A stretch of DNA of 64,000 nucleotides from Candidatus Moranbacteria bacterium UBA2282 (GTDB taxonomy: Bacteria > Patescibacteriota > Minisyncoccia > Moranbacterales > UBA2206): the NCBI GenBank assembly GCA_002345745.1, contig DDWQ01000019.1:11783-75782 (forward strand), read 5' to 3'. A program made the translations under genes and the position numbers. Positions 1 through 7,808 of this stretch are shown here, piece by piece. Every line of letters begins with the position of its first letter. The first letter of the stretch is position 1. Below the pieces are notes generated by a model. That model saw only the letters and a program-made list of their open reading frames with translations, was not told where the DNA came from and did not search any database.

Positions 1-19
1 CATTAAATAAAATAATTTT

Positions 20-1447
20 TTACAAATTCCGCCTTTTACGAAACAAAACCCCGACTGTTTTCAAACAAATCTGAACATCGAGCCACAACGACCAGTTTTC
101 AATGTAATATAAATCCAATTTATATTCGTGCTCAAAGTCTAAATCAGAGCGACCTGAAACTTGCGCCATACCAGTCACTCCTGGCTTGATAGTTAGCAGG
201 CGTCGATGATAGTCCATATATTTTTCGACTTCTCGATGCTGATGCGGACGTGGTCCGACTAAACTCATTGATCCAAAAAGAACATTAAAAAATTGTGGCA
301 ATTCATCAATTGAATATTTTTCAATAAATGTTCCGACGTGTGTTTTTCGTGGGTCATTTATAATTTTATACAATGGACCTTTTCTGACACTTTGTGTTTC
401 TATTAATTCTCTCTCTACTTTAATAGCCTCTTCTAATTTCGGATTTTCATTCGTCACGCAACAATCCCATTTCATATAGCGGAATTTATATACGAAAAAA
501 CTTTTACCATCATTACCAACTCTTTCATTTTTATAAATAATTGGTCCACGACTTTCCAACCAGATAGCAATAGCTGTCACAAACATTATCGGCAAGGTTA
601 TAATAATCCCCACAATAGATGCCGCAATATCAAAAACTCTTTTCAAAATTCTTCCCCAGCCATCCAGTGGTGTGTGTCGGACTTCAATTATTGGCTCGCC
701 GTTCAAAACACCCACTTCATATTTAGAAGCTTGCAGAGTAGTCGGCATATATTTATACGTGATATTATTCAACGCACAATAATCAATTAACTTTTCCTGC
801 TCATCATCCGTGATGGATGGCTCACATAAGATTATTTCATCGATGCCTTTTTCTTGACGAATAGTTTTAATTACCTTCAAATGTGCTGTCTCGATTTGAT
901 CAATAATTTTATATCCAAGATCTTTATTCTGCTTAATAAGCTTCACCATCGTATCCATCTTTCCATTGCGACCAATGAGCAGAACGCGATGCACACCAAT
1001 GCCCTTTGTTCGTAAGAGCCATTTTTGTAGCGATTGCAAAGCATAGCGACCAATTGCTACATAAAAAACCGCGATCATCCAAGCAGCTAGAATTATAAAC
1101 CTAGACGAAAACCATTCTCGCTTTAAAAATATCGCCATAATTACGATGACTAAACCTATAGAAGTTGCACTAAAAATTTTTACAGCTTCTTTCCAAAATT
1201 TTCTTGTTACGCGAATATCATACAAGCCTTCCATCGCATAAATTAAAATAAAAAAAGGAGTGGAAAATAGCACCATTCTTATATATTCATTAAAATGAAC
1301 GTTATGAAATTCTAGGGAAGTTAATTGGAACAATTCCATTATCTCAGGTAATTCACGAATAACAAAAGCAGTGACAGCCGCAAGAACTATCATTAGAAAA
1401 TCAACTGGTATTTGCACAGCGCTAAAAAAAAGTTCTGATCGTTTCAT
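20..1447 (-). CDS. Polyprenyl-phosphate sugar-phosphate transferase (WbaP/WcaJ-like)
   Basis: This 475-residue integral membrane enzyme probably transfers a sugar phosphate from a nucleotide sugar to undecaprenyl phosphate, the first step of exopolysaccharide or surface-glycan assembly. The N-terminal ~140 residues carry about four hydrophobic helices. A Rossmann-like segment follows (LLIGRNGKMD, about 155-165). The C-terminal ~210 residues form the bacterial sugar transferase domain, with a membrane re-entrant helix (FDIAASIVGIIITLPI), the VYKFRYMKWD block, SIDELPQFFNV, LVGPRPHQHREV and PGVTGMAQVSGRS. The length and order match the full-length family. The sugar cannot be read from sequence, and no other glycan genes lie in this window, so its locus may continue to the left. 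Confidence 0.88.
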   Translation of the reverse strand: MKRSELFFSAVQIPVDFLMIVLAAVTAFVIRELPEIMELFQLTSLEFHNVHFNEYIRMVLFSTPFFILIYAMEGLYDIRVTRKFWKEAVKIFSATSIGLVIVIMAIFLKREWFSSRFIILAAWMIAVFYVAIGRYALQSLQKWLLRTKGIGVHRVLLIGRNGKMDTMVKLIKQNKDLGYKIIDQIETAHLKVIKTIRQEKGIDEIILCEPSITDDEQEKLIDYCALNNITYKYMPTTLQASKYEVGVLNGEPIIEVRHTPLDGWGRILKRVFDIAASIVGIIITLPIMFVTAIAIWLESRGPIIYKNERVGNDGKSFFVYKFRYMKWDCCVTNENPKLEEAIKVERELIETQSVRKGPLYKIINDPRKTHVGTFIEKYSIDELPQFFNVLFGSMSLVGPRPHQHREVEKYMDYHRRLLTIKPGVTGMAQVSGRSDLDFEHEYKLDLYYIENWSLWLDVQICLKTVGVLFRKRRNL

Positions 1448-1561
1448 AAAATATCAATGTTATTGAATCTAAAATTTTCAAGGTAAATCTGTAAGCCGGA
1501 TTCTGTTAAAAATAATCATTTATCTGGGCTTATTGTTACCAATAAGCTCTTGCAGTACCCA

Positions 1562-1614
1562 CCAATACGAAGCACTGAAAACACCAATTTACTGTTTTCA
1601 CTGCTTCGCATTGG
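1562..1614 (-). repeat. Hairpin replacing the P16/P17 region of RNase P RNA
   Basis: This is a nearly perfect inverted repeat of about 21 bases per arm inside rnpB, just before the GGGTACTGC segment that resembles L15. It occupies the place of P16/P17 in the canonical type A RNA. Confidence 0.7.
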
Positions 1615-1766
1615 CGTACGACCTTGCATCTAAGTAAGGATTTAGCCGTTTCACCCCCAATATTACTATCGGGGCTCACCCCGAAGGGTGCTTTGATATT
1701 TTCACATCAAAGCGTCTCTGCTCGCACCTCGTAGGTCACCCTAGACGGGCGTTACCCGCTACCGAT

Positions 1767-1833
1767 CCCCGCACTAACTTTGCATAGCACCTATGGTGCT
1801 TAGGCCGAAGGCCGATGCAAAGTTAGTGCGGGG
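1767..1833 (-). repeat. 19-bp perfect inverted repeat inserted in RNase P RNA
   Basis: Arms 1767-1785 and 1815-1833 are perfectly complementary. The 29-base loop itself holds two small hairpins (AGCACC/GGTGCT and GGCC/GGCC). The element sits directly after the P4/P5 strand, where Escherichia coli M1 RNA goes straight into P7/P8. Confidence 0.8.
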
Positions 1834-1939
1834 CTGATGTCCGGACTTTCCTCCCTTCACAAAAGCGAAGAGCGATTATTCAATTTACCTTGAAAATACT
1901 AAATTCAATTATTAAAAAACCTTCTTATATAGCCTTACT

Positions 1940-1968
1940 ATAATAGTAAATTTATGGCCTTTTGTCAA
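1940..1968 (-). promoter_or_regulatory. Sigma70-type promoter of rnpB
   Basis: On the minus strand, TTGACA (1963-1968) and TATTAT (1940-1945) are separated by 17 bases. The predicted start is near 1933, about 40 bases before the mature RNase P RNA. Confidence 0.75.
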
Positions 1969-2001
1969 GTTCTAAGACCATAAAAAACCTTACTTAAGCC
2001 A

Positions 2002-4659
2002 CTAAAAATGCTTAATGCTCTTTTGTAACTCTTTCTGAATTTTCACTTTCTCTTTATATTCTTCTATCCTGCTTTTTGTCGCTTCAATAATCTCTTCTGG
2101 TGCTCCAGCCACAAAATTCTTATTTTTCAACATCCCCTCATTTTTAACAATCAGGTTTTCCAAATTTTTAACTTCTTTATCTATCGCAATTAACTCTTTT
2201 TCCACATCAATTGATTTGGAAATATTGAGTTGCAAGGTTCGGTTTCTAGTCGCGACTTGAATCATTTTTTCTTTCATACCTTTGCCAATTTCAATGTTAA
2301 CTCGAGCTAATTTCTCAATGATTTCTTTTTCTATTTTTTCGTTTCCATAAGCTTCAATTAAATCAATTGGGTCAATATGATAGCTAGCTCGAATGTTGCG
2401 AACTTTAGCAATCAATTCTTGCAAATCAGCAAAACTATTTTGAACTTTAGCATCAATAAATTTCTTTTCACTTTTTGGCCATTGTGCCATCATGAGCAAC
2501 TTGGACACTGGGTGTCCAAGGACACTCAGTGTCCTCTCATTCATAACTTGATAAATTTCTTCTGTCACGAACGGCGTAAATGGGTGCCACAGTTTTAAAA
2601 TCTTATCTAGAACATAACCCAAAACTTTTGTGTTTTTTTCAAGCTTATTAACTTCAAGGTACCATGACGCAAAACTATCCCATGTAAACTTGCGCAATGC
2701 ATCCTGAGCTAGGGAGATATTTTTATCTTTCAGAAAATCTGTGACTTTTTTATTCACGCCCTCTAACTCAGAAACAATCCACTTGTCAGACAAAGTTTTC
2801 AAATCATTCTTGCTAATTTTTTCCACTAAAACAAAGTCTTTATCTGATTGTTCACAATACCGAAAAATATTCCACAATTTAGTTACGAAATTGCGAAAGC
2901 TTTCTACTTTCTCTTCATACAAGCGTGAATCTTGCCCAGGAGCGATGTCCATCACCAGACTCAAACGCAAGGCATCCGCACCATATTTTTCAATTGTTTC
3001 TAATGGATCAATCCCATTGCCACGCGATTTGGAAAACTTATGACCCTCCTTATCTCGCACTAACCCGGTGAAATATAAATTTTTAAATGGAACTTTGCCA
3101 GTGCGATAAGCACCCATCATCAGCATTCTAGTCGCCCAAAAAGGCAAAATATCCCTGCCCATTACCATCATATCGGTTGGATAAAAATTTTTGAAATCTT
3201 TTCCCTTTGGTAAACCTAATGTCGTATACGGCCATTGACTTGAAGAAAACCAAGTATCAAAAGTGTTTTCATCTTGGATCCAACCCTTGCCTTTCGGCGC
3301 AGTGAGTCCAACATAAATTTCTTGATTTTCATTAGCTTTTGACTTTTGACTTTCGGCTTTCGGCTTCTCTCGATACCATACTGGAAATTGCGGGCCCCAC
3401 CAAATTTGTCGTGAGATACACCAATCATGCAAATTAGAAATCCAATTGATAATAATTTTTTTAAAATTTTCTGGATAGATTTCGACTTTACCTGATTTAA
3501 TCATCTCTAGTGTTTTTTTCTTAAGAGAATATTTTTCCGCATCAACTGACACAAACCATTGATTGGAAATCAGTGGTTCAATGACGGTTTTACATCTTTC
3601 ACAAACAGAAACATTATTTGTGATGGGTTCTTCCTTTTCAAATAAATCTAATTTTTGCAAGTCAGCAATTATTTTTTCTCGCGCTTCTAGAACTCCCATA
3701 CCAGCATATTCTCCGCCATTAATTGTGATTTCTGCTTTCTCGTCAATTACAAAAATCTCTTCTAGTTTGTGATCTTTACCAATTTGCCAATCCAAAGGAT
3801 CGTGTGCTGGTGTAATTTTCACCGCGCCCGTTCCGAAATCCATAGCAATCCGTCGATCAGCAATCACGGGGATTTCCCTGTTCTGCAATGGCAAAATTAG
3901 GTTTTGACCGATAAAACTCAAAAATCGTTTATCTTTTGGATTGACCGCCACGGCCGTGTCGCCCAGCATCGTTTCTGGACGCGTCGTTGCTACCACGACA
4001 AACTCCTTGGAATCTTTAACTGGATATTTGATATAATATAACTTGCCATTTTTTTCTTGATGTTCAACTTCCACGTCGGATAAGGCGGTCGCACAGCGTG
4101 AACACCAATTGATAATCCGATTACCTTTGTACACCAAACCATCTTTATACATTTTAACAAAAGTCTCCAGTGCTATTTTCAGACTATCTGGATCCAGTGT
4201 AAATTTTTCTCGCGACCAATCAGCACTAATGCCAATTTTTTTTTCTTGGGAACGCATATAATTGGAACGACCAATGCAAAAATCATAGCAATCTTTATAG
4301 AATTTTTCTCGTCCAATTTTATCGCGAGTTATGCCTTGTTCTTCTTTTATTTTTCGCTCATACACCACTTGTGTTTGAATTCCGGCGTGATCTTTACCCG
4401 GTAAAAGCAAAACTTTTTTGCCTTGCATACGCTCGAAACGTCCGAAAATGTCCATCACTGTGTAGCCACTGGCATGCCCCAAATGAAGTTCTCCATTAGC
4501 ATTCGGCGGCGGCAAAATATTGCAATATTTTCCTTGCCTACCGGCAGGCAGGTTCGTTGCCTTAATATTATCTGGATTAAAAAATCCACTCTCTTCCCAG
4601 AGCTTATAAATCTCAGCTTCGCGTTCTTTGAAATTATACTGCTTTGAAATTTCTCGCAT
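2002..4659 (-). CDS. valS: Valyl-tRNA synthetase
   Basis: This class Ia synthetase charges tRNA-Val. The signature HIGH appears as HLGH (GELHLGHASG) near the N-terminus and KMSKS as KFSKSRGN. The editing (CP1) domain holds TTRPETMLGDTAVAV and GTGAVKITPAHD. The C-terminal part has an anticodon-binding helical domain and a coiled-coil arm (EKELIAIDKEVKNLENLIVKNEG). I start at 4659 (MREISKQYNF) because the nine upstream codons are not conserved-looking. Two short segments seem to be palindromic repeats translated in frame: LPAGRQG just before KYCNILPPPNANG, and a stretch TLSVLGHPVSK before the MAQWPK block. Both positions fall outside the catalytic motifs. Confidence 0.97.
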   Translation of the reverse strand: MREISKQYNFKEREAEIYKLWEESGFFNPDNIKATNLPAGRQGKYCNILPPPNANGELHLGHASGYTVMDIFGRFERMQGKKVLLLPGKDHAGIQTQVVYERKIKEEQGITRDKIGREKFYKDCYDFCIGRSNYMRSQEKKIGISADWSREKFTLDPDSLKIALETFVKMYKDGLVYKGNRIINWCSRCATALSDVEVEHQEKNGKLYYIKYPVKDSKEFVVVATTRPETMLGDTAVAVNPKDKRFLSFIGQNLILPLQNREIPVIADRRIAMDFGTGAVKITPAHDPLDWQIGKDHKLEEIFVIDEKAEITINGGEYAGMGVLEAREKIIADLQKLDLFEKEEPITNNVSVCERCKTVIEPLISNQWFVSVDAEKYSLKKKTLEMIKSGKVEIYPENFKKIIINWISNLHDWCISRQIWWGPQFPVWYREKPKAESQKSKANENQEIYVGLTAPKGKGWIQDENTFDTWFSSSQWPYTTLGLPKGKDFKNFYPTDMMVMGRDILPFWATRMLMMGAYRTGKVPFKNLYFTGLVRDKEGHKFSKSRGNGIDPLETIEKYGADALRLSLVMDIAPGQDSRLYEEKVESFRNFVTKLWNIFRYCEQSDKDFVLVEKISKNDLKTLSDKWIVSELEGVNKKVTDFLKDKNISLAQDALRKFTWDSFASWYLEVNKLEKNTKVLGYVLDKILKLWHPFTPFVTEEIYQVMNERTLSVLGHPVSKLLMMAQWPKSEKKFIDAKVQNSFADLQELIAKVRNIRASYHIDPIDLIEAYGNEKIEKEIIEKLARVNIEIGKGMKEKMIQVATRNRTLQLNISKSIDVEKELIAIDKEVKNLENLIVKNEGMLKNKNFVAGAPEEIIEATKSRIEEYKEKVKIQKELQKSIKHF
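2503..2534. repeat. Palindromic repeat GGACAC..GTGTCC inside valS
   Basis: Two adjacent copies of GGACACT(G/C)(A/G)GTGTCC form a 32-base double palindrome within valS and are read in frame. Related motifs lie at 32628-32685 between the MFS and aspS genes. Confidence 0.7.
4535..4552. repeat. CCGGCAGGCAGG palindromic repeat inside valS
   Basis: TGCCTACCGGCAGGCAGG is the reverse complement of the element at 59403-59422 and 60658-60677. In valS it is translated as LPAGRQ(G). Confidence 0.85.
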
Positions 4660-4737
4660 AACTATTTTAATTATTTTTACCATCAATCCATCAACTTCTA
4701 TGCCTTCTAATGTTCAGCCTGAATTTCCACTTCTAAC

Positions 4738-5877
4738 TTATCGAAGTAGTGCATCTAATTCCTTCTCGGTTTTTGTGCGGATTTCTGCTTGTATTTTATT
4801 AATTTCTTCGTTAGTTAGAGTTCTCTCGGATGAACGATAAACAATACGAAATGTGTAGCTTTTCTTATCCACACCAAACTTTTCCTCATTTTCATATTCA
4901 TCCAAAAGTTTTACCTCCTCGATTAGATTTTCCGCATAATCTCGAACAATTTCATAATAATTATTGAGGCTCACATCTTTATTTATGATAAATGAAATGT
5001 CTCTAATAGTCGCGGGAAATTTACTAACCTCTTTGAATTTACTATTGATATCTTTAAATTGGCTGGTGATTCTCTCATCAGTCGACCAAAGAATTCTAAT
5101 ATCTGGTATTTCCATTTTTATCATCGCCAATCTCTCGCCAAAGCCAAAAGCCCAACCATTATAAACTTCGGGATCTAGACCAAAATTTTTCATAACAACC
5201 GGATTAACTAGTCCAGCACCATTAACCTCCATCCAATCTCCATTAAACATAATATCCATCTCTAAGCTCTCGACTGTATACGGAAAAGTGTCTTCCAAAA
5301 ATTTATATTCAATATCCGGTCCGAAAATCCCCTTCGCTAAATCAATCTGAACGTCTTTCAAATCTTGTTGAGTAATGATTTTTTTATCTTTTTTACAAAT
5401 GAATAGACCGTCAATTTGATGAAAAGCGGGAAAATGATGCCTGTCTATTTCATCTTTTCTATAAACAATTCCGGGAGCCAAAGCTTTAATTTCTCCTTCC
5501 TCTTCCAATTTTTTCAGAACCTCTGCATCTTTTAAATAAAAAGACCAAAAAGCTGTCATCTGCGTTCGCAAAATATGGATATCATCCAAATAATATGTAT
5601 CAGTTTCTCCTCGACTTGGATGATCTTTTGGCGCATTCAGAAGATCAAAACATTGATCGACAGTTACAACTTTTGGAAATTCAACAATATCAAAACCGTC
5701 AAACCGTTGCAAATTAATTATTTGATCAAATAAAATTTTCACCGGCGAATGCTCTTTTTTTGTAAGGTCTGGCAAAGCCAAAAGTCTTTTTATGCGCTCA
5801 GCTTTTATATCACTCCGTTTATTCAACTCTTCTATTAATGTTTTTTCGTCCGGATCCTCAATAATAATTTTTCTCAT
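4738..5877 (-). CDS. pheS: Single-chain phenylalanyl-tRNA synthetase (PheS core fused to FDX-ACB domain)
   Basis: This 379-residue protein has the class II PheRS catalytic core (DHPSRGETDTYYLD, HHFPAFHQIDGLF, GAGLVNPVVMKNFGLDPEVYNGWAFG, ERLAMIKMEIPDIR). It is fused at its C-terminus, about residues 285-379, to a ferredoxin-fold anticodon-binding domain (KFPATIRDISFI, YRSSERTLTNEEI). In ordinary bacteria that last domain ends PheT, not PheS. The N-terminal coiled coil of bacterial PheS is reduced to about 50 residues. The layout is that of mitochondrial PheRS (FARS2), which works as a monomer. Motif 3 reads GFGERLAM, two residues shorter than the usual GLGLERLAM. It lies downstream of a separate PheT-type tRNA-binding domain gene. 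Confidence 0.93.
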   Translation of the reverse strand: MRKIIIEDPDEKTLIEELNKRSDIKAERIKRLLALPDLTKKEHSPVKILFDQIINLQRFDGFDIVEFPKVVTVDQCFDLLNAPKDHPSRGETDTYYLDDIHILRTQMTAFWSFYLKDAEVLKKLEEEGEIKALAPGIVYRKDEIDRHHFPAFHQIDGLFICKKDKKIITQQDLKDVQIDLAKGIFGPDIEYKFLEDTFPYTVESLEMDIMFNGDWMEVNGAGLVNPVVMKNFGLDPEVYNGWAFGFGERLAMIKMEIPDIRILWSTDERITSQFKDINSKFKEVSKFPATIRDISFIINKDVSLNNYYEIVRDYAENLIEEVKLLDEYENEEKFGVDKKSYTFRIVYRSSERTLTNEEINKIQAEIRTKTEKELDALLR

Positions 5878-5906
5878 AATTTTATCAATTATTTATTTGA
5901 ACTAGG

Positions 5907-6059
5907 CTCTGTAACAAAATAACTTGTGCAGTTCGTGCTCAGATTTGCGTCAGATTTGTTTTAAAAAATTTGAGAATGTATCGAGATACTTTGAGGATTT
6001 TTTTAAACAAAGATGATGTGAAGATGAGTGCGAAATGTATGAGCTATTTTGTTACAGAG
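5907..6059. repeat. 153-bp imperfect palindrome with 15-bp terminal inverted repeats (MITE-like)
   Basis: CTCTGTAACAAAATA (5907-5921) returns inverted at 6045-6059. The interior is also complementary over most of its length (for example TTCG..CTCA..TCA..TTTGTTT with its partner), folding around 5983. It lies between pheS and the PheT-N gene and supplies the last codons and stop of the latter. Confidence 0.75.
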
Positions 6060-6507
6060 ACTTGATATATTTTGCAAATTCCATTCCAATTTCAGCTTTT
6101 TCATCTAAAATAAAAATTCCTGAATGATCTTCGCCTATCCCCAATTCATCTTTAGCGCACAACATCCCAAAAGATTTCTCTCCGCGAATCTCCGCTTCTT
6201 TGATTTCCATCCCATTTGGCATTTTCGTGCCAACGAGCGCAACTGGAACTTTTTGTCCAACTGCGATATTCGGAGCACCGCAAACAATCTGAAGTTTCCT
6301 TCCGACTGCCCCCTCTCCTCTCTGAGGAGAGGGCTGGGGTGAGGTTTCTCCGATATCTACGATTGCAATTTGCAATCTATCAGCATTTGGATGTTTTGCA
6401 ATTTCCAAAATCTTCCCCACCACCACGCCAGCAAACGCCTGGTTTTGTTTTTCTGAAGCTACTTTTATGCCTAAAATATTTTTTAACCAACTATAAATAT
6501 ATTTCAT
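6052..6507 (-). CDS. Stand-alone PheT N-terminal-like tRNA-binding OB-fold protein
   Basis: The 151-residue product matches the N-terminus of PheT up to the end of its EMAPII/tRNA_bind OB domain. It carries FAGVVVGKILEIAKHPNADRL, QIVCGAPNIAVGQKVPVALVG, AEIRGEKSFGMLCAKDELGI and HSGIFILDE. No catalytic-like B3/B4, B5 or B6-B7 region follows. A segment TSPQPSPQRGEG interrupts the OB fold and comes from a palindromic repeat (6311-6333). The final SKL-like codons and stop lie in the terminal repeat of the neighbouring palindrome. It is placed between tyrS and pheS, so it may help the single-chain PheRS bind tRNA. It could also be a YtpR-like free binding protein. Confidence 0.85.
   Translation of the reverse strand: MKYIYSWLKNILGIKVASEKQNQAFAGVVVGKILEIAKHPNADRLQIAIVDIGETSPQPSPQRGEGAVGRKLQIVCGAPNIAVGQKVPVALVGTKMPNGMEIKEAEIRGEKSFGMLCAKDELGIGEDHSGIFILDEKAEIGMEFAKYIKSL
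6311..6333. repeat. Palindrome CCCTCTCCTC-TCT-GAGGAGAGGG within coding sequence
   Basis: This perfect ten-base inverted repeat is followed by a GGGGTGAGG tail. It is translated as the SPQPSPQRGEG insertion in the PheT-N-like protein. The flanking OB-fold sequence reads continuously in other PheT proteins. Confidence 0.8.
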
Positions 6508-6519
6508 ATAGGGATACTA

Positions 6520-7704
6520 TTAAAATTTAATTTTTGCAAATCCAAATTTTCCAACTTTGCAAACAGCGCCATCATCAGCTGCGGTTAAAATCCTTTGCCA
6601 ATCACCTTCACGTTTGCCATTGATTTCCAAACCACCTTGTTCAATTTTTCTTCTCGCCTCACCGTTGCTTTTAGCTAAATTGGCCAAGACAAGAAATTCA
6701 ACTATTTTTATTTCATCTTTATTTACCTTAACCTCCTTTACCTCCTCAGGTATTTCCTTGTTCGAAATTGTTTTCACAAAATATTCTTTGGCTTTTTCCG
6801 CTGCCTCTTCGCCGTGATAAATTTTCACAATTTCTTGCGCCAAAACTATCTTTGCATCACGCGGGTTTTCTAATTGCAAGAGTTTTTTAATTTCTTCTAC
6901 AGAGATTCTGGTACAATGAATCAAATATTCGTTAAGCAAAGAATCCGGAACACTCATAATCTTTCCAAACATAGTGTTTGAATCATCCGTAAGATTAATG
7001 GTATTCCCCCAACTTGAACTCATCTTTCTGCCATCTGTTCCGGAAATAATATTTGTCATCAAAATATCTTGTTGTTTTTGTCCAAATTTTTCCTGCAAGA
7101 CTCTACCAGCCAACAGATTAAACCGCTGATCCTGTCCACCCAATTCGACATCCGCTTGCAATTCCACACTGTCATAACCTTGCATCAACGGATACAAAAC
7201 TTCTCGCAATGAAACTCTCTTGCCAGCATCCAATCTTTTTTTAATATTATCCCTTGAAATAAATTCATGCAAAGAAAAACAATCCGCATGTTCGCCAATT
7301 TCGCGATAACCCAATTTATTTAGCCAATCTGCATTATATACGATTTCAATCTTATCCATATCCAAAATTTTCCCAGCTTGCTGTGCATAAGCCTGCATAT
7401 TTTTTTCTACCATTTCCTGAGTCAACATCGGCCTTTCCGAATCCTTATCTGAAGTATCCCCAATTACCCCGGTGGCATTTCCAACCAAAAGAATAATGTG
7501 ATGTCCTAAATCTTGCAGATCTTTCAATTTCAAAAGTAAAACCGCCCGGCCAATATGTATATTTGGACTAGTTGGATCCATGCCAAACTTTATTCTCAGC
7601 TTTTCACCAGAAAGAAGTTTTTTTCTTAAATTTTCTTTATTGATAACCTCAGCAACGCCTCGGCTCAAAATCTCATCTATTCGATTTTCTAAGTTTTTAT
7701 CCAT
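6520..7704 (-). CDS. tyrS: Tyrosyl-tRNA synthetase
   Basis: This class Ic synthetase of 394 residues charges tRNA-Tyr. The HIGH motif appears as HIGR (DPTSPNIHIGRAVLL), the tyrosine-binding block as QGYDSVELQADVELGGQDQRFN, and the KMSKS motif as KMSSSWGN. A C-terminal S4 RNA-binding domain (about 330-394, LAKSNGEARRKIEQGGLEING) contacts the long variable arm of tRNA-Tyr; a tRNA-Tyr gene lies at 52891-52977. The length is that of the TyrRS type with KMSSS. It is the first gene of the minus-strand run tyrS, pheT-N, pheS, valS. Confidence 0.97.
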   Translation of the reverse strand: MDKNLENRIDEILSRGVAEVINKENLRKKLLSGEKLRIKFGMDPTSPNIHIGRAVLLLKLKDLQDLGHHIILLVGNATGVIGDTSDKDSERPMLTQEMVEKNMQAYAQQAGKILDMDKIEIVYNADWLNKLGYREIGEHADCFSLHEFISRDNIKKRLDAGKRVSLREVLYPLMQGYDSVELQADVELGGQDQRFNLLAGRVLQEKFGQKQQDILMTNIISGTDGRKMSSSWGNTINLTDDSNTMFGKIMSVPDSLLNEYLIHCTRISVEEIKKLLQLENPRDAKIVLAQEIVKIYHGEEAAEKAKEYFVKTISNKEIPEEVKEVKVNKDEIKIVEFLVLANLAKSNGEARRKIEQGGLEINGKREGDWQRILTAADDGAVCKVGKFGFAKIKF

Positions 7705-7764
7705 ATAGGAATAATACCAGTCTTAAAGCTTTTTTGCAATATGTGTATAATTTCTGCAAAAAAC

Positions 7765-7792
7765 AAAACCATCCGCGCAAACGAATGGTTTT
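7765..7792 (-). terminator. Rho-independent terminator after the DsbA-like gene
   Basis: On the minus strand AAAACCATTCG and CGCGGATGGTTTT pair around a short loop and run into T-rich sequence, 15 bases after the stop at 7809. Confidence 0.7.
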
Positions 7793-7808
7793 ATATCAAA
7801 AAGTTTGA

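Larger units (their letters stand above)
1479..1892 (-). ncRNA. rnpB: RNase P RNA, class A-like
   Basis: On the minus strand the block GAGGAAAGTCCGGAC (P4 5' strand) lies near 1840-1855, and ACAGAATCCGGCTTA (P4 3' strand) lies near 1490-1505. GGTAACGCCCG and GGGTGAAACGG sit between them, as in bacterial RNase P RNAs. The ends pair perfectly over at least ten bases: 1479-1488 with 1883-1892, extendable to 1475/1896, which forms P1. P18 is seen as a hairpin near 1525-1545. Two additional long hairpins (1562-1614 and 1767-1833) are unusual. The RNA cleaves 5' leaders from tRNA precursors. It has its own promoter just upstream. Confidence 0.95.
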
